DNA of 64,000 nt from DATAUD01 sp035511075. GTDB lineage: Bacteria; Verrucomicrobiota; Verrucomicrobiia; Limisphaerales; Palsa-1400. The notes under the pieces are model-generated. The model was given only the letters and a program-made list of their open reading frames with translations, was not told where the DNA came from and made no database searches. The position numbers and the translations under genes were made by a program. The DNA lies in NCBI GenBank assembly GCA_035511075.1, contig DATKFW010000052.1, positions 1 to 64,000 of the forward strand. Direction: 5' to 3'. This document shows positions 46,159 through 54,817 of this stretch, in pieces; position 1 is the stretch's first letter; the number at the start of each line of letters is the position of its first letter.

Positions 46159-46903
46159 CGGATCGATCAATGGCGTCGCGCGTTAAGAATTGAATTTCCG
46201 GCGCATCATCCCGGCGAAGATACGCTTGTTCGCCCGCCCCCGCAATGTAATGGGTGCAATGCAGGACGGATTGCATCCAGCGCAGACGGCTGTCACGGGT
46301 CGGGCTGATCTGTTCCTTGGTGTAGGCCGTCGGAGGCAAGGTGACGTATTGGTCGCCGCCTTCATGCAGCATCAACGTGCCGTTGAAATAACGGGCGCGG
46401 ACAATTTCACCAGCATGGGGAACATCCGCGAAAAATTCCGAAATGTCGCAGGCGGCCCGCCGCAAGGAGGGATCGCTCGAACGCATCACCCGGATGCCAT
46501 CGAGCAGGCTCATGTGGCGGTACATCTCCAGGCAAAAACCGGCGACGTTTGCCGCGCTGGCTTTTTTGAAAATATCGATAAGCGGGTTGCCGATATAATT
46601 GGGCAATTGGAGCGCGGTTTTTTCCTGCCAATCAGCGGGAATCTTTTTGAGGTGAAGCGGTGAAAATTTGCGCTGAATCTTGTTTTCAAAGGCAAAGTTA
46701 AGGTGAGCGATCTCATTGGTCTGGCGATGGCGCAGGAGCGTCTTAGTTTCGCGCGGGTCATGGTCGCTATCGTGATAGAAGAGAACAATCTCGCCGCCAA
46801 TTTCATTTTGCAACCGCCGCGCGGTCTGGATTTTGGCAAACAGGAATCGTTTCGGAAAAAATCCGCAAGGCTGCTGGCCGAAACAGATTACCGGAGGTGT
46901 CAT
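46133..46903 (-). CDS. Short BshC-like protein (putative bacillithiol cysteine-adding enzyme)
   Basis: 256 residues from the ATG at 46903, whose ATGA overlaps the symporter stop. No standard annotation comes to mind, but three blocks parallel BshC. VICFGQQPCGFFPKRFLFAK matches the BshC TGQQ-x-GL(F/L)-GPL-Y-x-x-K entry. The nearby VLFYHDSDHDPRE matches VFW-x-(A)-EDHDF. Near the end, CTHYIAGAGEQAYL matches Y-V-AGPGE-x-A-Y. BshC is ~530 residues; this protein is half that and appears to lack the long coiled-coil C-terminal part. Sitting directly before bshB1 and bshA with overlaps, it is the obvious candidate to ligate cysteine to GlcN-malate. Homology is inferred from motifs and context. Confidence 0.6.
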   Translation of the reverse strand: MTPPVICFGQQPCGFFPKRFLFAKIQTARRLQNEIGGEIVLFYHDSDHDPRETKTLLRHRQTNEIAHLNFAFENKIQRKFSPLHLKKIPADWQEKTALQLPNYIGNPLIDIFKKASAANVAGFCLEMYRHMSLLDGIRVMRSSDPSLRRAACDISEFFADVPHAGEIVRARYFNGTLMLHEGGDQYVTLPPTAYTKEQISPTRDSRLRWMQSVLHCTHYIAGAGEQAYLRRDDAPEIQFLTRDAIDRSDEAYIELP

Positions 46904-48612
46904 GGCGCGGGCGCTTGGTTTGTTTTTATATCGCCCCCCAGCGCCGCCTGCAACGCCAGGCTGAAAAGCACGCACGCGGCGCAGCCGATCAGGGGATACC
47001 AGAGATAGGAAATGCTCAGTTTAAAATAAAGCACGAACACCAGCGCCTGCGCCGCAAGCGCCGCCCAGAACACGGCGCCGCCCCCGACCCGCGGGACAAA
47101 AAACGCAACGACGAACAGGCCGAGCATCACGCCGTAGAAAATGGATCCCAGAATGTTCACAGCCTGGATCAAATTTTCCACCAGATGCGCGTAAAGGGCA
47201 AAACCGATCGCGACCAACCCCCACAGCGCGGTGAACCACTTGGAGGCGGTGAGGCAGTCAGCATCAGTGGCATCGCGTTTGATGATATGACGGTAAAAAT
47301 CAATGGTCGTGCTCGAACCGAGCGCGTTAAGTTCGGCGGCTTTCGAGGAGAGCGCAGCAGCGAAGAACGCTGCCACCAGCAAACCGATAACGCCGTGCGG
47401 CAGTTGATGGAGGATGAAGGTAATGAACACGTAGTCAGCGTCGTTGGCCGATACACTTGAATGGGACGCCCGCAATGCCGTCGCCGCGTCTTCCCGCACC
47501 TGCTCGCTGTGTTGATGGCTGGTCGATGCGGCGGTGAAAGCAACAGCGGCCGCAGACGGGTTGTCATCATGCCTGGCCTTCAACCAAGTTTCAAGTTGCT
47601 GGCGCGTTTGGGCGTGCGATGAATTATACTCCGTTTCGTAAGCGTGGAGTTTTTGGCCAATTCCGTTTTCGGAGACGTATCGGCTGGAATCCGGATTAAA
47701 AAAGAGTGGCGGGCGCTCGAACTGATAAAAAACAAAGATCAAGACGCCGAGCAGCAAAATGCAGAATTGCATCGGAATTTTACAGACGGCATTGAACATG
47801 AGACCAAGCCGGCTTTCGCGCAACGATGAACCGGAAATGTAGCGTTGTACTTGCGATTGGTCGGTGCCGAAATAGGAAAGCATCAGGAATGTTCCGCCCA
47901 GGAGTCCCGACCAAAACGTATAACGTTCGCGAACGTCGGTTGAGAAATTCACAGCTTTGAGCTTTTGAAAGCCGCCTGCCAGCGCAAAGGTATCTTTGAT
48001 CGTAAGTCCGGCAGGCAGCTTCATGACCAGCAGACAAAACGCGGTGATCATGCCGCCAAAAATGACGGTAAGCTGGTATTTTTGAGTGACGGTCACGGCG
48101 TCGCTGCCGCCCGTCACGGTATAGACAATGACGAGCAATCCGGAGCAGATGATCGTCAGGTTGAGAGGCCAGCCAAAGACCGTGGTGAGAACAATGGCTG
48201 GCGCGTAGATCGTCAGTCCCGCTCCCAGCCCGCGCTGGAGGAGAAATAACCCCGCTCCCAAAAGCCGGGTGCGTCCATCAAAGCGTTTTCCCAGGAATTC
48301 GTAAGCCGTATAGACGTTGAGCCGCCGATACAACGGCAGAAAAATTGCCGCGATAATGATCAAGGCCAGCGGCACGCCGAAATATATCTGCAAAAAACCA
48401 AGCCCGCCCAGATAACCCTGTCCGGGCGTGGACAAAAATGTAATGGCGCTGGCCTGGGTGGCCATGACCGACAGGCCGATAGCAAACCACGGTGTCTGGC
48501 CGTCCCCTCTCAAGTAGGAGCTCAAGTTGCGACGGCCCCGCGTGCGCCAGATGCCGTAGGCCGCGATGCCGAGCATGGACCCAATGAGGACGACAAAATC
48601 CAATGCGCTCAT
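46900..48612 (-). CDS. Sodium:solute symporter family protein
   Basis: 570 residues from the ATG at 48612 (MSALDFVVLIGSMLGIAAYG), which overlaps the stop of the small membrane gene; the frame extends upstream to 48705 without meaning. About 13 membrane helices. SSS family signatures: ATQASAITFLSTPGQGYLGG, YRRLNVYTAYEFLGKRFDGR, LMLSYFGTDQSQVQRYISG, and LLVAAFFAAALSSKAAELNA. A loop of ~100 residues between helices about 8 and 9 (SHAQTRQQLETWLKARHDDN) is longer than usual. The substrate is unknown; the operon suggests a sugar, amino acid or other small metabolite linked to bacillithiol or to the LmbE-like enzyme. Confidence 0.92.
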   Translation of the reverse strand: MSALDFVVLIGSMLGIAAYGIWRTRGRRNLSSYLRGDGQTPWFAIGLSVMATQASAITFLSTPGQGYLGGLGFLQIYFGVPLALIIIAAIFLPLYRRLNVYTAYEFLGKRFDGRTRLLGAGLFLLQRGLGAGLTIYAPAIVLTTVFGWPLNLTIICSGLLVIVYTVTGGSDAVTVTQKYQLTVIFGGMITAFCLLVMKLPAGLTIKDTFALAGGFQKLKAVNFSTDVRERYTFWSGLLGGTFLMLSYFGTDQSQVQRYISGSSLRESRLGLMFNAVCKIPMQFCILLLGVLIFVFYQFERPPLFFNPDSSRYVSENGIGQKLHAYETEYNSSHAQTRQQLETWLKARHDDNPSAAAVAFTAASTSHQHSEQVREDAATALRASHSSVSANDADYVFITFILHQLPHGVIGLLVAAFFAAALSSKAAELNALGSSTTIDFYRHIIKRDATDADCLTASKWFTALWGLVAIGFALYAHLVENLIQAVNILGSIFYGVMLGLFVVAFFVPRVGGGAVFWAALAAQALVFVLYFKLSISYLWYPLIGCAACVLFSLALQAALGGDIKTNQAPAP

Positions 48613-48764
48613 GAAAAGGAATCCGTCAGGGCTATGAGCAACGCGACCCAAAGAATGAAGCTGCCGATTACAAAAAGATAGACGCCTTTCCAGGTTCGCG
48701 GCCAAGGCAACCTGGTCTCTTCACTTTCACGCGCGGAAGGTTCCGTAGCGGAGGGACGTTTCAT
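48609..48764 (-). CDS. 51-residue single-pass membrane peptide preceding the symporter
   Basis: Start ATG 48764 overlaps the stop of the deacetylase gene (ATGA), and its stop TGA overlaps the symporter start (ATGA). This double coupling is strong evidence of translation. The N-terminus is charged (MKRPSATEPSARESEETRLP), then WPRTWKGVYLFVIGSFILW leads into a membrane helix ending ALLIALTDSFS. It resembles in size and place the small accessory subunits encoded before some solute:sodium symporters. No named family was recognised. Confidence 0.75.
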   Translation of the reverse strand: MKRPSATEPSARESEETRLPWPRTWKGVYLFVIGSFILWVALLIALTDSFS

Positions 48765-51271
48765 TTTCCGAGCGAAATCAGGTTGGCGAATAATCGATAT
48801 GCGCCGGGCACGCCGGCGGGAAGCTCCCTGAAGAAAACAAGCCCCGTATAAACGAAATAACCTTTTCCATATTGCGCGACCAGCAAACCGCCATCGAGCG
48901 GCGATTCGCCCGGGTCGTGACATGCAAGAATCGCTGTAAAATGATCATCCCATTGATTGGGAAAGTAGATTCCACGCTCCTGCACCCAGCCGGCGAAATC
49001 GGCCTCGGTTATTTTGTTTGGCGTGTTCAACACCGGGTTATCCGGCGCGAGAAATGTCACCGCCGCAGTTTCATCTGTGACGCGATCTCCCGACAAGTGC
49101 AAATCGTATGGCGCCACTCTGCTTGTTTTAAGGCCATCAGGCCGGTTGTATTGAGCGATCATCGTCCCGCCATTTTCGACATAGTCAAAAAGCGCCGGCA
49201 GTTGCGAAGCAAGGTTTGTGCGGACGTTGAAGGCGCGGACGCCAATGACGACGGCGTCAAGCCCGCGCAATTGTTCCGGGGTGAGATTCTTATCGTCCAG
49301 CATCGTGACGGCGCAACCCATTTGCCGCAGGTTTTCAGCCACACTGTCACCGGCGCCGGGCAAATAGCCAACGGTGTGGCCGCGATTCGCGAGGTCAAGG
49401 CTGATCGCCTTCAAACTCGCCAGCGGCTGGAGCAATTGCCGGGGAATGTGGGGGTAAGAAATTTCCTCGCGGTCGTTACGATACCACACTCCGTTAATTT
49501 CCGCAGTGGCAATGATTTTTGCGCTCGTGGATTGAGGCGGCGCAGTGAGGGTGAACTCGAACCGGGCCCGTTCACCCACGGTGGCGAGATGGAACGATTG
49601 TTCGGCGGGCGATACCTTCCAATCGTCAGGCGCGTCCAATCGCAAAGTCCCGATGGAGTTGGCGCGTGACGCGGTGATTTCCACCTCAACCGGATGCGAC
49701 GTTCCCGGGGTTAATAATGCGATGTCAGAAACAAAATGGAGCGAAACGGGCGGAATGACATCCAAGTAGCGGCGAACATTATTGCCCGCCATGTCGGTCG
49801 TGACTTGCACGGGTTCGTCAGGAATCACGAGCGTTTGGCCGCCCACTTCAAAAACCTGTTCGATGGGATACACGGGCGGATTTTCCGCCCGGCTAATCAA
49901 TGAAGGGTCATCCACCCGGAACATTCCTGGCGTGCCTTCCTCCCGCAGCCAATAGGGCTGGGTTAACGGAGTGCGGGCCGGCAGCGTTTGCGTTGAATCC
50001 CATGATTTCGACCGGTTCGGACGGAGATCGAATCCTTTGATGATTTCGCGTTTTATTTCAGGATAGCGCACCGAAACCCAGCGGACTGGAACGCTGGAGT
50101 GCACCACCGCGGAATGGCGCATTCTCAGCATTTCCCCGGGCACAACTTCCGCTCGCGAAATTGCGGTCTCTACTTCAAGACCGAGACAAGCCTGTAAGAT
50201 GCGGTCCAATTGCGCGCGCTTTTCCGCGGTGACGGAATCGTCCGCCGATAACGCCGCCAGTTTGCCGCGCAATTCCAGCAACGCTGGAACACTCGCGGAG
50301 GGGTTCTGCACATCAAATTGCGCAATGACGGCGTCGGCTAACTTGCCAATTTCCGCGCCGCCCGGCACGCGGTTCCAGGTCGTATCCACGCCATCCAAAA
50401 TGTCATTCGTCACCGGTGAACCGCCCAGGAGTTGGAAGTGCTCCTCTCTTGATCCACCGCCACTGCGGGAACCTCTAAAGGCGCCGAATCCCTGGGTCTT
50501 GTGCATGGAACGGCTGCGCCCCGCGATGTCAGAGAAGGACTCGCCCGTCACAGGGTCCTTGCCGCCAGCTTCAATGCTCACCTCATTGGTTCCGCTGACC
50601 TTGTTGCGTTCAAAACCCGAACCGTTCCAAAGAATGCGGGTGGGCTGCCACGGCTTTAGTTCCCCGAGTTGTTCAGGAAAAGCGGTTGGATCCCCAGCCA
50701 GCTTGAACGCTTCCACAGCCAGGATTGCTGATGCGGTGTGATGTCCGTGTGTCCCGCCCGGAATGGGAGAAAAACGCGTGATCAATACGTCCGGACGGAA
50801 AATCCGGATGACGCGCACCACGTCCGAAAGCGCCCCCTGTTTGTCCCAGATGTTAAGCGTTTCGCGATAGTCTTTGGAGAATCCGAAATCGACCTCGCGG
50901 CCAAAAAATTGCCGGGCGCCATCGACTCCCCGTGCGGCCAGCAATTCCTGGGTGCGCGCCACGCCCAATTTTTCACCAAATTCAGGCCCAAGCACGTTCT
51001 GACCGCCATCGCCACGGGTCAGTGACAGATACGCTGTGCGATAATCCTGTCCGCGCGCGAGATAGGCAAGCAATTGGGAGTTTTCATCGTCAGGATGCGC
51101 CGCGATATAAAGCACGCTGCCCATCTGACGAAAACTTTGCAGGTCATGAAGAATGGCCTGGGATGACTCAGGCGCTGGAAAATCCGCATTCGGACTCTGA
51201 GCGACTAAACTCGAAGTGAACAGCAACCCGCAACTCAACGCGGAAATGAAACGAAGTCTTCTCGACTTCAT
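48761..51271 (-). CDS. Large secreted PIG-L/LmbE-family deacetylase
   Basis: 836 residues with a signal peptide (RFISALSCGLLFTSSLVAQ). Zinc deacetylase domain ~50-300: LYIAAHPDDENSQLLAYLAR, LSLTRGDGGQN, and PGGTHGHHTASAILA. A long beta-rich half follows: an NEW3/alpha-galactosidase-associated type region (LRLDAPDDWKVSPAEQSFHL, then TLTAPPQS), and a C-terminal glutamine-amidotransferase-like part (LDAVVIGVRAFNVRTNLASQ, YVENGGTMIAQYNRPDG). Proteins of this plan occur in Bacteroidetes and Verrucomicrobia and probably deacetylate exported amino-sugars. Being exported, it is unlikely to replace BshB1. It starts 18 bp after the DUF2911 stop. Confidence 0.88.
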   Translation of the reverse strand: MKSRRLRFISALSCGLLFTSSLVAQSPNADFPAPESSQAILHDLQSFRQMGSVLYIAAHPDDENSQLLAYLARGQDYRTAYLSLTRGDGGQNVLGPEFGEKLGVARTQELLAARGVDGARQFFGREVDFGFSKDYRETLNIWDKQGALSDVVRVIRIFRPDVLITRFSPIPGGTHGHHTASAILAVEAFKLAGDPTAFPEQLGELKPWQPTRILWNGSGFERNKVSGTNEVSIEAGGKDPVTGESFSDIAGRSRSMHKTQGFGAFRGSRSGGGSREEHFQLLGGSPVTNDILDGVDTTWNRVPGGAEIGKLADAVIAQFDVQNPSASVPALLELRGKLAALSADDSVTAEKRAQLDRILQACLGLEVETAISRAEVVPGEMLRMRHSAVVHSSVPVRWVSVRYPEIKREIIKGFDLRPNRSKSWDSTQTLPARTPLTQPYWLREEGTPGMFRVDDPSLISRAENPPVYPIEQVFEVGGQTLVIPDEPVQVTTDMAGNNVRRYLDVIPPVSLHFVSDIALLTPGTSHPVEVEITASRANSIGTLRLDAPDDWKVSPAEQSFHLATVGERARFEFTLTAPPQSTSAKIIATAEINGVWYRNDREEISYPHIPRQLLQPLASLKAISLDLANRGHTVGYLPGAGDSVAENLRQMGCAVTMLDDKNLTPEQLRGLDAVVIGVRAFNVRTNLASQLPALFDYVENGGTMIAQYNRPDGLKTSRVAPYDLHLSGDRVTDETAAVTFLAPDNPVLNTPNKITEADFAGWVQERGIYFPNQWDDHFTAILACHDPGESPLDGGLLVAQYGKGYFVYTGLVFFRELPAGVPGAYRLFANLISLGK

Positions 51272-51289
51272 ACAATCGCAGCGACACGA

Positions 51290-51847
51290 CTATTTCTGAA
51301 CCGTGAATGGCACTGAAAACTGCGTGTTCTCCCAGGACATTTTCAACACGCCGCCGCCCGCGGAATTTTTCTCGACGGCCATCGTGAATTGGTCCACCGG
51401 GTTGTCCAAGGTGTCCTTCTTAAGGTCAACTCGCGCGAGGTCCTGACTCTCATCGTAAGAATTGTTACCAACGCCCCATTGTCCGATCTGTTTGTTGATG
51501 ACCAATTTGGCCGTGCCGTCCTCATTTGGCAGCGTGAATAAGGTGTAAGCGCCCGCCGGGACCGCCGCGTCTCCGATCGTAATCGGTTTTTGCGTGATCA
51601 ACAGCGTGGCTTCATCGGCGCCCGTGCGCCAGATGGCGCCATAAGGGACCAGTCCGCCCCAGATTTTACGCACCTCGCCGGTCTTGGGGCTTTTCGTGTA
51701 AGGCCGGCCATAAGTAATGGTGACTCGATTTCGGTCAATGACCGCGCTGACAGTTTCATGGGGGCTGAGGCGTTTTTCCTGCGCCATCATGGGCAGCGCG
51801 CTGATAATAACGGCGGCGATGGTAAGAATGGATTTCATTTTGTTCAT
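51290..51847 (-). CDS. Secreted DUF2911 protein
   Basis: 185 residues with a signal peptide (MKSILTIAAVIISALPMMAQ). The whole mature protein is DUF2911: VTITYGRPYTKSPKTGEVRK, then IWGGLVPYGAIWRTGADEAT, VPAGAYTLFTLPNEDG, and the end VLKMSWENTQFSVPFTV. The function is unknown; members are periplasmic beta-sandwich proteins in Bacteroidetes, Acidobacteria and Verrucomicrobia. It heads the seven-gene bacillithiol-containing operon and is divergent from an ECF sigma gene. Confidence 0.88.
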   Translation of the reverse strand: MNKMKSILTIAAVIISALPMMAQEKRLSPHETVSAVIDRNRVTITYGRPYTKSPKTGEVRKIWGGLVPYGAIWRTGADEATLLITQKPITIGDAAVPAGAYTLFTLPNEDGTAKLVINKQIGQWGVGNNSYDESQDLARVDLKKDTLDNPVDQFTMAVEKNSAGGGVLKMSWENTQFSVPFTVQK

Positions 51848-52038
51848 ATTTATTTCAATAAGTTCTCGTAATAATTAGAGGTTCCCATTGGAACCAACGT
51901 TATGGTATTACGCGTTGTGCTTCCGTCAACAGTCGAGTTCGAGAGTTCAGCATCCCGCGGGAGAGGGTGAAGGTCTTTATCGGGGGCTCCGGCAAAAAGA
52001 AATGTTCGGTTTCGCCGTGACCGGCAATTGGTATTTAG
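51848..52038. promoter_or_regulatory. Divergent promoter region between the bacillithiol operon and an ECF sigma gene
   Basis: 191 bases that must drive the seven-gene minus-strand operon and the plus-strand sigma gene. The part next to DUF2911 is AT-rich (ATATTTATTTCAATAAG). I could not place -35/-10 boxes with confidence. Confidence 0.4.
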
Positions 52039-53982
52039 ATGGACGCGACGGATGACAGCGAATTGTTGCGGGAATATGCGACCGGAGGGTCGGAAACGGC
52101 CTTTGCAGCATTGGTGCAACGGCATGTCCACTCCGTGTATTCTTCCGCATTGCGACAGGTGAGCAATACACATCTGGCGGAGGAAGTCACTCAGGCGGTG
52201 TTCATCATTCTGGCGCGAAAGGCCGGAAGCTTTAGGCCCGGCACGGTCCTGGCTGGCTGGTTGTTCAATACGGCGAGATTTGTCGCGGCGGCTGAACTCC
52301 GGGCCGCTGCGCGCCGGCATAAACACGAGCAGGAGGCTGGCATGGAATCCACACTTGGCGAAACAACACCCGACGCATCCTGGGAGCAGATTTCTCCCTT
52401 TCTGGACGAAGGTTTGGCGCAATTAAATAAGAAGGACCGAGAGGCGGTCTTGCTGCGGTTTTTTGAGCGAAAAACCTTTTTGGAGGTTGCCGCAAAGGTA
52501 GGGGCCAACGAAGACGCGGCACGAATGCGCGTAAACCGGGCCTTGAAATCGTTGCGCGGCTTTTTCTTAAAGCGGGGATTGACTTCTTCCGTCACCGTTT
52601 TGGCCGCGGCGCTTTCGGCTAACGCCGTTCAAGCCGCCCCCACGGCCCTGGCGCAATCCGCAACCGTCCTGGCCCTTGGCAAAGCCGGGTCGGCTGGCGG
52701 TTCGACTTCAGCTCTTGTGAAAAGTGCTTTGAAATATATGGCATGGACAAAATTCAAGAGCGGCATCCTCGCAAGTGTGGGAATTGTTATCGTTGCCAGT
52801 ACGGCAACTGTCACGCTGCCGGACATTTGGCCGCTCGGCGAGACTCCACAAACGCAAAAACTGGCGGATGGGTCGGTTTTGACTTTGGAAGGCGTGAAAA
52901 TTGGCATAAGAAACGAATTTCTTCGCGGGCCGTCCAGGAAGAAGGTCACCCAGCCGGAGACATTGTCCCCGTGTTTGACGGCAGAATTGAAATTGACCGG
53001 TGCAACCGATGACAGTCCGCTGCGAGCCGCCTCCGACCGACCCTATCGCCCATGCAGGGCGGTCATCTCGGGCAAGGACGGTTTTAAGTACACAACAGCG
53101 CTCTGGCGTTTCTCAGAATATGAGGACGGCTATTACGGCCAGGTAAACACGTGTTTTTTTCCCCGCGACTCAGAGCGATTGCGGATTCAGATTCAGCGTC
53201 GGGACGCCCTGGATGGCCCATGGGCCACCATAGCCAGCTTTACTCACCGGCAGCGCGTCACCAAAGACGAGGCGTGGCAGCCGGAACAAGCGCCCATCAC
53301 GCGAGAGGTTGATGGAATGCATCTGAATATCGGCCAGGTCACTTTGCAAGTTGGCGATCCCAGTTCGCTGCCAGGAAGACAAACATGGAAGGACTACTTG
53401 CAGAGTGAAGGCGCCAATGTGGCTGTGACCGTCCCATGGCAACTTATGAGCGACGGCAGGCCAGTGACAAATTGGACTGTCTATGAATCAACGTTGTGCG
53501 ATTCCAGCGGTAACGCAGGCGACGTTGCCCTTGATGAAATACGCACAAACGGGTGGGTGATGTCGCGATGTTGGCAGTCGCCTGATCCGCGCAAGATATG
53601 GAAAATTAAAATGAACTTCGCGCAGCAGTCAGGCTTTGACGATGGCAATATATTTACCATTCGCGTTCCGATTCATCGCTTCGCGCCTTTTGAAACAAAC
53701 GTGGCTGGGTTTCCATTGCGCATCCAATTCTTCCGCGGCATTGACCTTTTATCCACGGAATTGCTTTTAACGAACCGCACCGACCTGCGGTTGAACTTCT
53801 TGCATGCCGAAAACCAAAATGGTCAAGATCAAAGCATGAACCGATGCGGTTTTACCCAATACGTCTTCCAGACGCTTGTCAATCTTCAGGCGGGCGGAGA
53901 GTTGGTGGAAACTTTCGCCATCGGCAGGAATGTTCCTATTGAATTTATGACCAAACCCCAATTGGTCCGCAGTCCCGATTGA
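52039..53982 (+). CDS. ECF sigma factor fused to a membrane-anchored extracytoplasmic domain
   Basis: 647 residues. Residues 1-180 are a complete ECF sigma-70 factor: region 2 (FAALVQRHVHSVYSSALRQV, HLAEEVTQAVFIILARKAGS, TVLAGWLFNTARFVAAAELR) and region 4 (LNKKDREAVLLRFFERKTFL, EVAAKVGANEDAARMRVNRA). A Ala/Ser-rich linker leads to a membrane helix at ~243-262 (GILASVGIVIVASTATVTLP). About 380 residues of beta-rich, unrecognised sequence follow, which should lie outside the cytoplasm. Sigma factors with such C-terminal extensions are known in Planctomycetes and Verrucomicrobia. The tail may sense an external signal, replacing a separate anti-sigma factor. A prepilin-like gene follows 12 bp later. 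Confidence 0.88.
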   Translation: MDATDDSELLREYATGGSETAFAALVQRHVHSVYSSALRQVSNTHLAEEVTQAVFIILARKAGSFRPGTVLAGWLFNTARFVAAAELRAAARRHKHEQEAGMESTLGETTPDASWEQISPFLDEGLAQLNKKDREAVLLRFFERKTFLEVAAKVGANEDAARMRVNRALKSLRGFFLKRGLTSSVTVLAAALSANAVQAAPTALAQSATVLALGKAGSAGGSTSALVKSALKYMAWTKFKSGILASVGIVIVASTATVTLPDIWPLGETPQTQKLADGSVLTLEGVKIGIRNEFLRGPSRKKVTQPETLSPCLTAELKLTGATDDSPLRAASDRPYRPCRAVISGKDGFKYTTALWRFSEYEDGYYGQVNTCFFPRDSERLRIQIQRRDALDGPWATIASFTHRQRVTKDEAWQPEQAPITREVDGMHLNIGQVTLQVGDPSSLPGRQTWKDYLQSEGANVAVTVPWQLMSDGRPVTNWTVYESTLCDSSGNAGDVALDEIRTNGWVMSRCWQSPDPRKIWKIKMNFAQQSGFDDGNIFTIRVPIHRFAPFETNVAGFPLRIQFFRGIDLLSTELLLTNRTDLRLNFLHAENQNGQDQSMNRCGFTQYVFQTLVNLQAGGELVETFAIGRNVPIEFMTKPQLVRSPD

Positions 53983-53994
53983 ATAGTGACAGGT

Positions 53995-54732
53995 ATGAGC
54001 CGCCTCTTGTTCACACGTTGGCCCATAAGGGCGCGCCTTGGAAAAAACAGCGCCGGATTCACCTTAATTGAGTTACTTGCGGTCATCGCTATCATCTCGA
54101 TTCTCGCCGCCTTGTTGCTGCCGGCCTTGAGTAATGCCAAAGACCAAGGAGTGCGCACTGTGGATGTCAATAATTTGAAGCAGATGATCCTCGCTCTGAC
54201 CATGTACGGCAGCGACAATCAAGACAATTTGCCGTGGTCCAACTGGCGAGCCGGCGACGCTCCGACTCGTCAAGGCTGGCTTTATACCATAAATCCCGAG
54301 GCCAGCGGACCCGCCCAGTTCGACCCTCGCACTGGCGCGTTTTGGCAGAGTTTGCAAAGCAGCAACGTTTACTTCTGTCCGCGCGACAAGTATACCTCAA
54401 CGTTCAATCAGCGTGACCAGCAGTGCTCCACTTACGTCATGAACGGAGCGGTCAACGGCTACGACCTGGACATCTACCCTCCGATCAAATTGAGCCGAAT
54501 GCCGCCGCTTGGAATCGTTTTCTGGGAGCCGGACGAAAATGACATCAACAATTTCAACGACGGCGCCAGCAGCCCCGACGAAGGGCTGACAGCCCGGCAC
54601 GCGAGGGGCGGGGTTAATGGGGAATTCAACGGGGCCGTGGCTTTCATGAAAGAGAAGGCCTGGAACAACGGAGTCGCCGAGACCAATGCCAATCAGTTTT
54701 GGTGTTACCCCGACAGCTACGACGGGCGGTAA
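53995..54732 (+). CDS. Prepilin-type (type II pseudopilin-like) protein
   Basis: 245 residues from the ATG at 53995; a GTG at 53986 is also in frame. Type IV prepilin motif NSAG/FTLIELLAVIAIISIL with cleavage after Gly21 and Glu at +5, followed by the usual hydrophobic helix and LLPALSNAKDQ. The C-terminal domain (VYFCPRDKYTSTFNQRDQQC, SRMPPLGIVFWEPDENDI, and the end QFWCYPDSYDGR) belongs to the large verrucomicrobial/planctomycete family of secreted pseudopilin-like proteins. These are very numerous per genome and their role is unclear. It is probably co-transcribed with the preceding sigma-fusion gene. Confidence 0.9.
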   Translation: MSRLLFTRWPIRARLGKNSAGFTLIELLAVIAIISILAALLLPALSNAKDQGVRTVDVNNLKQMILALTMYGSDNQDNLPWSNWRAGDAPTRQGWLYTINPEASGPAQFDPRTGAFWQSLQSSNVYFCPRDKYTSTFNQRDQQCSTYVMNGAVNGYDLDIYPPIKLSRMPPLGIVFWEPDENDINNFNDGASSPDEGLTARHARGGVNGEFNGAVAFMKEKAWNNGVAETNANQFWCYPDSYDGR

Positions 54733-54750
54733 TTTCACCGGCGAGCAACA

Positions 54751-54799
54751 CCCCTTGACAATCTACTGAACGGTCTGATATTCTTCACTAGAACGTCTA
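54751..54799 (+). promoter_or_regulatory. Promoter and TAGA-N3-TCTA operator before the ECF sigma gene
   Basis: CCCCTTGACAATCTA at 54751-54765 includes a perfect -35 box (54755-54760), with a -10-like GATATT at 54777-54782. An 11-base palindrome TAGA-ACG-TCTA lies at 54789-54799, near the expected transcription start. The same 15-base block and palindrome type recur before the PadR gene at 58,354-58,400. Confidence 0.6.
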
Positions 54800-54817
54800 T
54801 GATAATGACGAATAATT

